Part shown: positions 1 through 7,063 of the stretch, piece after piece | Position numbering within the stretch: the stretch's first letter is position 1 | How the letters are laid out: each line of letters starts with the position of its first letter | Assembly (NCBI GenBank): GCA_013697225.1 | Contig: JACCXG010000401.1 | Location: 1-15,426 of the forward strand | Length of the DNA: 15,426 nucleotides | Reading direction: 5' to 3' | Origin: Acidobacteriota bacterium | GTDB lineage: Bacteria > Acidobacteriota > Vicinamibacteria > Vicinamibacterales > 2-12-FULL-66-21 | Translations under genes and position numbers: made by a program | The notes under the pieces: generated by a model | Told to the model about the DNA's origin: nothing | Database searches by the model: none | The model's input: only the letters and a program-made list of their open reading frames with translations

Positions 1-2559
1 CTGTTTCTGCTCTTTGCGGAAGCCAGGGGACTGGTTCCGCTCTGGCACCCGATCTACCGTGATGCGTACACGGTAGATCGGCTCCGGCCCGACGCTGAAG
101 GAGGATCCCCCCGGACCGGGGTCTGGGAAACCCTCCAGGCCATCGCCCGCCTCGCGCATCAGGGGTGCCGGGCCGGCACGCTGCGTGTCCCCCCTTTCAA
201 CGGCCGCCTCTTCTCGCCGGCCGACGCCCCCCTGGCCGATACCGTGCCTCTGGACGACGATGCCGTGGCGGCAGCACTCGTGGATCTGACAACCCGGGCG
301 AGCCGGAACGGGCGTGAGCAGATCTCATATGCCGATCTCGGCGTCGAGCAACTGGGAGGCGTATACGAGCACCTCCTGGACTTCGACCTTGCCTCCGGGG
401 CACCACACAGCCCCGTCGTCCTTCTCCGCACCGGCCGCAGAAAGGCCACAGGTTCGTTCTATACACCGCGGTCTCTTACGGATTTTCTGGTCAGGCGGAC
501 GCTGGCTCCCCTGGTGGAGCGCGCGGCGCCGGAGCGGATCCTGTCGCTGCGGGTGCTCGATCCGGCGATGGGCAGCGGCGCATTCCTGGTAGCTGCCTGC
601 CGGTATCTCTCCCTTGCCTACGAGCAGGCCCTCATCACCGCAGGCACCCTCTCGTCGTCTGACATAGATGAAGGAGACCGCGCAGGGTTCCGGCGGGTGA
701 TTGCCCAGCGCTGTCTGTACGGTGTTGACGTCAACCCGATGGCTGTGCAGCTGGGGCGGCTATCGCTGTGGCTGGCGACACTGGCTGCGGACCGCCCCTT
801 GACCTTTCTCGATCACCATCTGCGCGCCGGCAACAGCCTTGTCGGAGGCTCGATAGAGGGTGTTCTGCGCGAGCGTGCCCCCGGCGTGGCGCGCAGGGCA
901 CCTAGGGACCTGCCGCTCTTCGCAGCCGAGGCCCTGCAGTCCTCGCTGGGCACGGCGGTCGTCGTCTGCCTCGGGATGATGAACACGCCGGACGACACGA
1001 TCGGCCAGGTGCGAAACAAGGAAAGAGCCCTGGCCGCCTTGCACGGCCAGGGGGGACCCGCCGAACGGTGGAAACGCGCGGCCGACCTCTGGTGCTCCGC
1101 CTGGTACGCAGGACGGGGCCTTGCGCTCCAGCCCCCGGCCTTCCGCTCGCTGCTCGACTCGATCCTGGGCAGGACGGGCGGCCTTCCAGCGCACCTGGAG
1201 GCCCCCTTCCTGGCGCGGGCAGCCAAGTGCGCGGAATCGGAGCGCTTCTTCCACTGGCCGCTGGAGTTCCCGGAAGTCTTCTACAGCAGTGAGGGGCTTC
1301 CGCTGCCCGAGGGCGGCTTCGACGCCGTGCTCGGCAACCCTCCCTGGGAGATGATGCGCGCCGACGGGGAGGCAGCGGTGGATGCGGGACTGCTTCGATT
1401 CGTCAGGGGGTGCGGCGAGTACGTGCTGCAGGGACGCGGCCACGGGAATCTGTACCAATTGTTCGTGGAGCGAACGCTTCACATGCTGAAGCCCGCGGGA
1501 CGCTGCGGAATGATCCTGCCGTCTGGATTTGCCACCGATCAGTCCTGCGCGCCGCTCCGGCGGACACTTTTCGGCTGTACTTCCATCGACACCTTCGTGA
1601 CGCTGGAGAACCGGGACGGGATCTTTCCGATTCACCGCGGACTCAAGTTCCTGCTGATGACCCTCTCCAGGGCGGGCAGCACGACAGCGCTGCCTGTCCG
1701 GTCGGGCATCCGTGCCGCCCGCACCCTCGACACCCTCCCTGACGCCGGGCCGCTCCAGGGGGCCGTGTCGGTGCCGATGACTGCGATCGCACGCTTGAGC
1801 GGAGAGGACATGGCGGTCCCTGACATCCGCACGCCCGCGGATCTGGACATCATCTCGTGTGTAACAACACGTGTACCTCCGCTGGCGGATCCCGCCGGCT
1901 GGAACGTACGCTTCGGGCGCGAGCTCAACGCGACCGAGGACCGTCCGCACTTCACGACCGGCGCTTCCGGGCTGCCCGTCCTCGAAGGCAAGGGGCTGCG
2001 CCCTTTCCTCGTAGATCTCGCCACGGCACGGTACCGGATCCCTGCCGCGCGAGCACGCAGGCTGCTGAAAGAGGCCGACACATTCAGCCTTCCGCGCCTG
2101 GCCTATCGTGATGTGGCCGCCCCCACCAACCGGACCACCCTCATCGCAGCCATCGTCCCCGCCGGAGTCGTGACGACTCACACGCTCTTCTGCCTGAAGG
2201 ATCGGCTGCAAGAAGTGGATCAGCACTTCCTCTGTGGAGTCTTCAACAGCTATGTGGCGAACTACTTCGTCCGCCTGCGGGTGAGCACGCACGTCACAAC
2301 CGGGATCATCGCGCGCCTGCCGGTCCCGCGCCCTCCGTCGACGGACCCCTCCTTCCGTGAGATTTCCTTGCTGAGCAGATCCCTCCAGCGCCGGCCGGAG
2401 CAGGAATTCCTGGCCCGGCTGAACGTGCTGGTGGCCCGGCTCTACGGCTTGTCGGGATCACAGTTCGAGCGCGTGCTGGAAACGTTCCCGCTGATCCCCG
2501 CCGGCGAACGCGATGCGACGATGCGGATGTTTCTGGAGACGATCCCTGCTCCACGCTGA
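1..2559 (+). CDS. Eco57I-type N6-adenine DNA methyltransferase (type IIG-like), 5' end outside window
   Basis: The frame is open from base 1 to the TGA at 2557-2559, giving 852 visible residues, and the true start lies upstream. Seen: an N-terminal stretch typical of Eco57I-class proteins (LLFAEARG, then HPIYRD, about residues 4-21); TGSFYTP near residues 150-156; SAM-binding motif I DPAMGSG at about 187-193; a GVDVNPMAV motif II region at about 241-249; and the catalytic motif IV NPPW at 446-449. NPPW together with DPAMGSG marks an amino-methyltransferase that methylates adenine N6. The long C-terminal half probably holds the target recognition domain. Known of the family: many members are single-chain type IIG restriction-modification enzymes with a nuclease at the far N terminus; others act as solitary or BREX/DISARM-type methylases. 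That N terminus is not in the window, so nuclease activity cannot be judged. No specificity subunit or separate nuclease follows; the next gene is unrelated. Confidence 0.85.
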   Translation: MFLLFAEARGLVPLWHPIYRDAYTVDRLRPDAEGGSPRTGVWETLQAIARLAHQGCRAGTLRVPPFNGRLFSPADAPLADTVPLDDDAVAAALVDLTTRASRNGREQISYADLGVEQLGGVYEHLLDFDLASGAPHSPVVLLRTGRRKATGSFYTPRSLTDFLVRRTLAPLVERAAPERILSLRVLDPAMGSGAFLVAACRYLSLAYEQALITAGTLSSSDIDEGDRAGFRRVIAQRCLYGVDVNPMAVQLGRLSLWLATLAADRPLTFLDHHLRAGNSLVGGSIEGVLRERAPGVARRAPRDLPLFAAEALQSSLGTAVVVCLGMMNTPDDTIGQVRNKERALAALHGQGGPAERWKRAADLWCSAWYAGRGLALQPPAFRSLLDSILGRTGGLPAHLEAPFLARAAKCAESERFFHWPLEFPEVFYSSEGLPLPEGGFDAVLGNPPWEMMRADGEAAVDAGLLRFVRGCGEYVLQGRGHGNLYQLFVERTLHMLKPAGRCGMILPSGFATDQSCAPLRRTLFGCTSIDTFVTLENRDGIFPIHRGLKFLLMTLSRAGSTTALPVRSGIRAARTLDTLPDAGPLQGAVSVPMTAIARLSGEDMAVPDIRTPADLDIISCVTTRVPPLADPAGWNVRFGRELNATEDRPHFTTGASGLPVLEGKGLRPFLVDLATARYRIPAARARRLLKEADTFSLPRLAYRDVAAPTNRTTLIAAIVPAGVVTTHTLFCLKDRLQEVDQHFLCGVFNSYVANYFVRLRVSTHVTTGIIARLPVPRPPSTDPSFREISLLSRSLQRRPEQEFLARLNVLVARLYGLSGSQFERVLETFPLIPAGERDATMRMFLETIPAPR

Positions 2560-2575
2560 GTCACGGCAGCGACAG

Positions 2576-2581
2576 TACAAT
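2576..2581 (+). promoter_or_regulatory. Possible -10 element (TACAAT) ahead of the GT-C/discoidin gene
   Basis: TACAAT matches the -10 consensus at five of six positions. It lies in the 33-bp gap after the methyltransferase stop, 11 bases before the ATG at 2593. No good -35 is visible and there is no Shine-Dalgarno sequence before the ATG. If the element is real, the transcript would be nearly leaderless. Translational coupling from the upstream gene is the alternative. Confidence 0.2.
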
Positions 2582-2592
2582 GCCCCCCTTCG

Positions 2593-4869
2593 ATGCGCGA
2601 GCGATTCCTGGCAGCGGGCAGTGCCGCAGGACTGTATCTCGTCCTGGCAGCCGTACTCACGTGGCCGCTCGTGCTGCACCCCGGCAGCCGGGTGCCAAGC
2701 GACCTTGGCGATCCACTGCTGAACGTCTTCCTGCTCGCCTGGAACGCCCGCGAGCTCCCCTTCACGGAGCGCTGGTGGAACCTGCCGCAGTTCCATCCCG
2801 CTCCGGGGACGATGGCGTTTTCCGAGCATCTGCTCGGGATTTCGTTGCTCTCCACGCCCATCATCAAGGCGACGGGAAACCCGCTGTTCGGATACAACGT
2901 CGCGTTCTTCCTCACCTTCCCGCTCTGCGGACTGGCGGCGTACCTGCTGGCGTACGAAATCACGAAGCGGCACGATGCCAGCATCGTTGCCGGGGTGGCA
3001 TTCGGCTTCGCGCCATACCGGATGACGCAGCTGGCGCACGTCCAGGTGCTGTCCAGTTACTGGATGCCGCTCGCGCTGCTCGGGCTGCACCTGTTCCTCC
3101 GCGAGCCCCGGTGGCGATGGCTCGTACTGTTTGCCGGGTCGTGGTACATGCAGGCGCTGGCCTGCGGCTACTACCTGTTCTACCTGTCGGTCCTCATCGG
3201 CTGCTGGATCCTGTGGTTTGCGATCGGACGAATGCACTGGTCCAACGTGGCGAAGATCGCCGCCGCGTGGTGTGCGGCCACGGCCGCATTCGCCCCGGTG
3301 GCCCTGGGCTACATGCGGTATCAGCGGATGTACGGCCTCGAGCGGGGGGGGGAGGAGATCGAGGGGTTCAGTGCGGATGTCGCCAGCGTCCTGAACGCGC
3401 CCGGAAACCTCCGCCTGTGGGGATGGCTGCAGGTGTTCGACCGTCAGGAGGCTGCGCTCTTTCCCGGACTGGCCGTCATTCTCCTGGTGTCGAGCGGTGT
3501 GGCGCTGGCGTGGGTTGCTGCGGCTCGCCCGGAGCCAGGAAGGCGGTGGGTGGCGCGCGTGCTGCTCGCGCTGGCGATGGTTTCCGCGGTGGTTGCGGCG
3601 CTCCCCGTGCTGATCGGGCCGTCGAGATTCGAGATGGCGGGAATCCGCCTGCTCTCGCTCCGATCGTCTGAGAGACCGCTCCTCGTTGGGGCGGTGCTGG
3701 CGCTCTCGGGGATGGCGATGCATCCGTCGGTCCGCGCGATGTGGAGGCGCCGTTCGGCGCTTGCCTTCTACACGGTGGGCGCAATAGTCATGTGGTCGTT
3801 CAGCCTCGGCCCTTCGCCAACGCTGATGGGACAGCCCCTGGCCGTCACCGGGCCGTACGGATGGCTGATGATGCTGCCAGGCGTCGAGGGGATCCGCGTG
3901 CCGGCGCGGTTCTGGATGCTGTCAACGCTGTGTCTTGCTGTGGCCGCTGCCCTCGCCATGACGCACCTCCACATCCGCACCGGCGCTCGACGAATTGCAT
4001 TTTCAGCCGTTACAGCACTTCTGATCGCGGTCGAGGGATGGCCAACCCCGGTGGGGCTGCTGCAGCCGCCCGATCTCCGGCCGTCATACACCTCCGCCTC
4101 CGCGCGGCTGGAGATTCCCGCTGGTCCGATACGGGACCTCCTTGCCCTCTATCGGGCGACAGAACACCGGCTGCCGCTCGTGAATGGGTACAGCGGGTAC
4201 TTCGCCCCGCACTACGGCGCCCTCCAGGACCTGCTCGCGCGTCACGATGCGGACGTGCTGCGGAGCCTGGCCTCGTTCGGCGAGCTCGAGATCGTGGTCG
4301 ATCAGGCAAGCGACAGGTCCGGCGGCTGGCGGACGTTCGTCGGTGCCACTCCCGGAGCGGAGCTCCTGCATGAGGCTCAGGACTACACGGTCTACCGGCT
4401 GCCTCGCACAGAGCGTCCGGCGATCCCGAGCTTCGCGGGGGATGCTCTCCCGGTGACAGGGATTCACGCGTCGGTGAACGAGGACCGTCTTGGCCTGGCG
4501 CTGGACGGCAATCTGAAGACCCGATGGGACACAGGGCCTCAGGATCCAACGAACGAGCTGATCATCGACCTTGGGGCTGCGCGGCGGGTGGAGGGAATAG
4601 AGCTGCAGATGGGCCGGTTCCGTACCGATTTCCCACGCGAGCTCACGGTCTCCCTGTCAGACGACGGGGTGGTGTGGACCCCCGGCTGGGGGGGTGCCAC
4701 CGCATTACTGGCATTCGAAGCCACCGTGGAGGCGCCGGTCACGGTGCCACTGCGATTCCCGGCAGATCAGCAGGTGGCGCGATATATTCGGTTGCGCCAG
4801 ACGGCACAGGATCCGGTGTACTACTGGTCCATCGCCGAGCTCCGTGTCTACGGCAAGGCGGACCCCTGA
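2593..4869 (+). CDS. Polytopic GT-C-like membrane protein with C-terminal F5/8 type C (discoidin) domain
   Basis: A 758-residue protein in two parts. Residues 1 to about 490 hold roughly ten to twelve hydrophobic segments (for example 8-27, 95-120, 174-205, 290-310, 430-455). The first outer loop has DLGDPLLN (about 38-45), the acidic motif where GT-C glycosyltransferases keep their catalytic aspartate, followed by an aromatic-rich loop. Family knowledge: such enzymes move sugars from polyprenyl-phosphate donors onto lipid or protein acceptors on the outer face of the inner membrane. After an outer linker region, residues about 617-755 form a discoidin-like domain (ALDGNLKTRWDTG, LIIDLGAARRVEGIELQ, ARYIRLRQT, WSIAELRVYG), a carbohydrate-binding beta-sandwich. 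I infer that it helps bind a glycan acceptor. The ATG at 2593 starts directly before the first membrane segment; it lacks an obvious ribosome site. The end overlaps the convergent DUF1634 gene by 22 bp. The exact glycosyltransferase family is uncertain. Confidence 0.75.
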   Translation: MRERFLAAGSAAGLYLVLAAVLTWPLVLHPGSRVPSDLGDPLLNVFLLAWNARELPFTERWWNLPQFHPAPGTMAFSEHLLGISLLSTPIIKATGNPLFGYNVAFFLTFPLCGLAAYLLAYEITKRHDASIVAGVAFGFAPYRMTQLAHVQVLSSYWMPLALLGLHLFLREPRWRWLVLFAGSWYMQALACGYYLFYLSVLIGCWILWFAIGRMHWSNVAKIAAAWCAATAAFAPVALGYMRYQRMYGLERGGEEIEGFSADVASVLNAPGNLRLWGWLQVFDRQEAALFPGLAVILLVSSGVALAWVAAARPEPGRRWVARVLLALAMVSAVVAALPVLIGPSRFEMAGIRLLSLRSSERPLLVGAVLALSGMAMHPSVRAMWRRRSALAFYTVGAIVMWSFSLGPSPTLMGQPLAVTGPYGWLMMLPGVEGIRVPARFWMLSTLCLAVAAALAMTHLHIRTGARRIAFSAVTALLIAVEGWPTPVGLLQPPDLRPSYTSASARLEIPAGPIRDLLALYRATEHRLPLVNGYSGYFAPHYGALQDLLARHDADVLRSLASFGELEIVVDQASDRSGGWRTFVGATPGAELLHEAQDYTVYRLPRTERPAIPSFAGDALPVTGIHASVNEDRLGLALDGNLKTRWDTGPQDPTNELIIDLGAARRVEGIELQMGRFRTDFPRELTVSLSDDGVVWTPGWGGATALLAFEATVEAPVTVPLRFPADQQVARYIRLRQTAQDPVYYWSIAELRVYGKADP
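3344..3352 (+). repeat. G9 homopolymer inside the GT-C/discoidin coding sequence
   Basis: Nine consecutive G residues encode part of Arg-Gly-Gly-Glu near residue 252. The frame is intact in this copy. Other G runs in the window reach seven (near 4687, 11836 and 12438), so this is the longest one I noticed. Such runs are slippage-prone in replication and in sequencing. Confidence 0.9.
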
Positions 4870-5177
4870 GGCAGGCCTGCGGCGTCGCGCAGTGTGAAGG
4901 CGAGCAGGATCACCACAACGACAAGGGTCGCCGCGAGCGTCACCCAGTCCCTTTCCCGGACGGCCGCGATGCTCACGTCCGCCAGCTTCATCACCGGGAT
5001 GAGGAACAGCCCCAGAAGGCCCCCGGTGAGAAGCAGGGCCGCATGGTTGCCAGGCCGGGTCAGCCAGAGCCCCAGTCCGACAGCAAGGGCCGCAAAGGAA
5101 AGCCACAGAACGCTCAGCATCAGCCCGGACATGATCCGCTCGACCACAGGTCTCCCGGGAGTTGAAGGGGAAGTCAC
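4848..5177 (-). CDS. DUF1634 family small membrane protein
   Basis: A 109-residue protein starting at a GTG (5177-5175) that overlaps the stop of the TSUP gene by four bases (GTGA), and ending at TAG (4850-4848). Three hydrophobic segments are visible, at about residues 18-40, 46-64 and 80-95, with RPGNH after the first and a KLADVSIAAVRERDW stretch before the last. This layout and its place directly after a TauE/SafE permease match DUF1634, a family whose genes commonly sit beside TSUP transporters. Its role is unknown; I infer a helper or partner subunit of the permease. An ATG at residue 16 (MSGLML) is an alternative start, but the GTGA overlap favours coupled translation from the GTG. Its 3' end overlaps the end of the convergent discoidin gene by 22 bp. 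Confidence 0.75.
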   Translation of the reverse strand: MTSPSTPGRPVVERIMSGLMLSVLWLSFAALAVGLGLWLTRPGNHAALLLTGGLLGLFLIPVMKLADVSIAAVRERDWVTLAATLVVVVILLAFTLRDAAGLPQGSALP

Positions 5178-6004
5178 AACGCGCCTGCCAGGTACGTGAC
5201 GGACACGAACGTCAGGACACCGGCCATCAGCACCTTCAGCCACTTGGCCCGCGCACGTTCGCCAAACCAGATCCCCGCCCGCGAGCCCCCGAACGTGCCC
5301 AGGACCGCTGCCGCAGCGAGCGGGAGAATGATGTCCCCGCGTGCATAGTAGAGGGGAGCCGACGCCGCGGCAGTAATCCCGATCATGACGGCACTTGTAG
5401 CCGCGGCAGCGCGCAGCGGCACGCCGCACCAGGCGTTCAACGCCGGCACCTGCAGGATCCCGCCTCCTATGCCGAGCAGGCCCGAGATGCTGCCGGCGAC
5501 CAGGGACACGCCCAGTGCGAGGGGCATTCGCCGCGTCTGGTAGACGATCGCGCCGCCGCTCTCCTCGTCGAAGTACCGGCCGCCGAACCGTCCGGGACTC
5601 AGCGTGCTGTCGAGCAGCACGTTGCGGCGTTCGAGCCGAGACAGCATGATCCCCGCGATCCCTGCTGTCACCGCGGAGAACACGAGCTCGAGCACGTGCT
5701 CGGGTATCCGTCGTGCAAGGGTGCCCCCGAAGTATGCGCCCGACGCTGCGGCAATCTGCAGCACCATCCCGAGGCGCAGGTTCACCAGCCCTGAGCCTGT
5801 CGCACCGCGCGCGACGACGCTCGAGGTGGCGATGACGGTCATCAGACCCACGCCCGACGCGATGTTCAGAGGGAAGCCAAGAGCGGCGTTGAGGAACGGC
5901 ACGAGGATCACTCCGCCGCCGAGGCCGAGCATCGAGCCGAGTCCGCCGGCAGCGGCGCCGGCAGCAATCACGACGGCAAGCAGGGCGGGGGACAGCTCTG
6001 GCAC
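5174..6004 (-). CDS. TauE/SafE (TSUP) family membrane permease
   Basis: A 276-residue integral membrane protein with the internal duplication of the TSUP family: GLGGGVILVPFL at residues 27-38 is echoed by GIGGGILQVPAL at 178-189. The halves are hydrophobic and joined by a polar loop at about 122-160 (charged, with the sequence YFDEESGG). TSUP proteins move small organic anions, sulfite or organosulfonates, or related two-carbon acids, across the inner membrane; the substrate cannot be read from sequence. It starts at GTG (6004-6002), six bases after the stop of the ketopantoate-reductase-family gene, and its stop overlaps the DUF1634 start. The three genes therefore look like one transcript. 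No clear Shine-Dalgarno sequence precedes the GTG, again consistent with coupling. Confidence 0.88.
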   Translation of the reverse strand: MPELSPALLAVVIAAGAAAGGLGSMLGLGGGVILVPFLNAALGFPLNIASGVGLMTVIATSSVVARGATGSGLVNLRLGMVLQIAAASGAYFGGTLARRIPEHVLELVFSAVTAGIAGIMLSRLERRNVLLDSTLSPGRFGGRYFDEESGGAIVYQTRRMPLALGVSLVAGSISGLLGIGGGILQVPALNAWCGVPLRAAAATSAVMIGITAAASAPLYYARGDIILPLAAAAVLGTFGGSRAGIWFGERARAKWLKVLMAGVLTFVSVTYLAGAL

Positions 6005-6010
6005 GGCCGT

Positions 6011-6940
6011 TCAGGATCGGGGACTCGCCCATGGCTTCAGGGCGGCATACAGCGTGGACATGACCGGCACCGCGATCCCCAGAGTCCGGGCGCGCCTGAC
6101 GACCGCCCCCTGAAGCGCCTCGACTTCTATCTGTTTGCCGGCCGACAGATCGATGAGCAGCGACGAGCGCATTGTCGGCGGGATGTCATCGATGTACATC
6201 GTAATCCGCTCGAGGATATCGGCCGCAACAGGCACGCCCGAGGCGCGGGCAAGGCGCTCGACCTCGCGACAGCCTTCGAGCAGCTGCGCACGGCAGAACG
6301 AATCCGCCCAGAGGGGACCAATCGGCAGGCGCGTCACCCCCGTGAAGCCTGACACCGACGCAAGCACGATGAACTTCTCCCAGATGGGCACCCGTCCGTC
6401 GGGGACGGCTTCCGCCTGGATGTCTGCTCCCGATAACGCCTCCTGAAGGGCCTCGACGCGGCGCGAGAGACCAGGGGCCTCACCAAACACCTCCCCGAGG
6501 ACGATGCGGCGATGGGTGCCCGTCTGCTCGATGACTCCCGGGCCCGTCAGGGCAGTCGCGATGTAGGTGGTGCCCCCAATGACGCGGCCTTCGCCCACAG
6601 CCTGAGCCAGCTCCGCAGTGCTGTCCACGCCGTTCTGCAGCGTGAGGATGCTGGTGTCCCTGCCCAGCATGGGGGCCAGCATCGGAAAGGCTCCCGGGTT
6701 TGCGTAGGTCTTCACGGCGAGCACGACGACGTCCACCGGTCCGATACGGGCGGGGTCGTCTTCCGCCGGAGGGTGCACCGTGAAATCTCCAAGGTCGGGG
6801 CTGCGGATCTGCAGTCCCCGTTCACGGATCGCGGTGAGATGGGGGCCGCGCGCGAGAAAGGTGACCTCGTGCCCGGACCGCGCGAGCTTCGCGCCGTAAT
6901 ATCCGCCGACCGCCCCGGCGCCAAGGATGGCAAAGCGCAT
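6011..6940 (-). CDS. Ketopantoate reductase (ApbA/PanE) family protein
   Basis: A 309-residue cytoplasmic NADPH-dependent 2-oxoacid reductase homologue of usual family length. Seen: an N-terminal Rossmann GAGAVGGYYG (residues 7-16), the VKTY motif with Lys77, LQNGVDS (101-107), and WEKF with the expected catalytic Lys189. The C-terminal helical domain has RSSLLIDLSAGKQIEVEAL, holding the Ser and Glu seen in PanE. Authentic E. coli PanE has Asn four and eight residues after the catalytic Lys; here these positions are Leu193 and Ser197. That is common among family members of unproven substrate, so I do not assign panE. Vitamin B5 synthesis is possible, but a different 2-oxo acid is equally likely, given the downstream anion permease. 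It is the first gene of a three-gene operon and is divergent from the amidohydrolase-like gene. Confidence 0.85.
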   Translation of the reverse strand: MRFAILGAGAVGGYYGAKLARSGHEVTFLARGPHLTAIRERGLQIRSPDLGDFTVHPPAEDDPARIGPVDVVVLAVKTYANPGAFPMLAPMLGRDTSILTLQNGVDSTAELAQAVGEGRVIGGTTYIATALTGPGVIEQTGTHRRIVLGEVFGEAPGLSRRVEALQEALSGADIQAEAVPDGRVPIWEKFIVLASVSGFTGVTRLPIGPLWADSFCRAQLLEGCREVERLARASGVPVAADILERITMYIDDIPPTMRSSLLIDLSAGKQIEVEALQGAVVRRARTLGIAVPVMSTLYAALKPWASPRS

Positions 6941-7063
6941 GACAGAGTATTGCCGGAGAACCGCCGGCCGGCACCGGCATGCTAGAATGCGCCTTCACCC
7001 CGGCCGCGGATCGACCAGCGCGCCATCTTCAGGAACGGCTGCGTTTTTCACTCCGGAGGATCG
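6941..7063. promoter_or_regulatory. Divergent intergenic region with candidate extended -10
   Basis: This 123-bp gap separates the start codons of the ketopantoate-reductase-family gene (-) and the amidohydrolase-like gene (+), so it should hold both promoters. On the + strand TGCTAGAAT (6980-6988) reads as an extended -10 (TG at 6980-6981, TAGAAT at 6983-6988) without a convincing -35. It would give a leader of about 70 bases ending in GGAGGA (7055-7060), three bases before the ATG at 7064. I see no convincing operator. Confidence 0.35.

Noticed and set aside
760..2292. Long antisense ORF (510 codons) opposite the methyltransferase
   Set aside because: It is Arg/Gly/Pro-rich without recognisable motifs and mirrors a gene with clear catalytic motifs; this is typical of GC-rich DNA.
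2458..3723. Antisense ORF (421 codons) across the methyltransferase/GT-C junction
   Set aside because: It spans two well-supported genes, is rich in Arg, Gln and His, and has no domain signature.
4871..4880. 10-bp palindrome GCAGGCCTGC as an operator or terminator
   Set aside because: It has no loop, no T tract and no promoter nearby, and lies within the DUF1634 coding sequence; such palindromes are expected by chance in GC-rich DNA.
4848..6032. A 394-residue fused reading on the minus strand
   Set aside because: Only its last 109 residues are real (DUF1634); the rest is the wrong frame of the TSUP permease gene.
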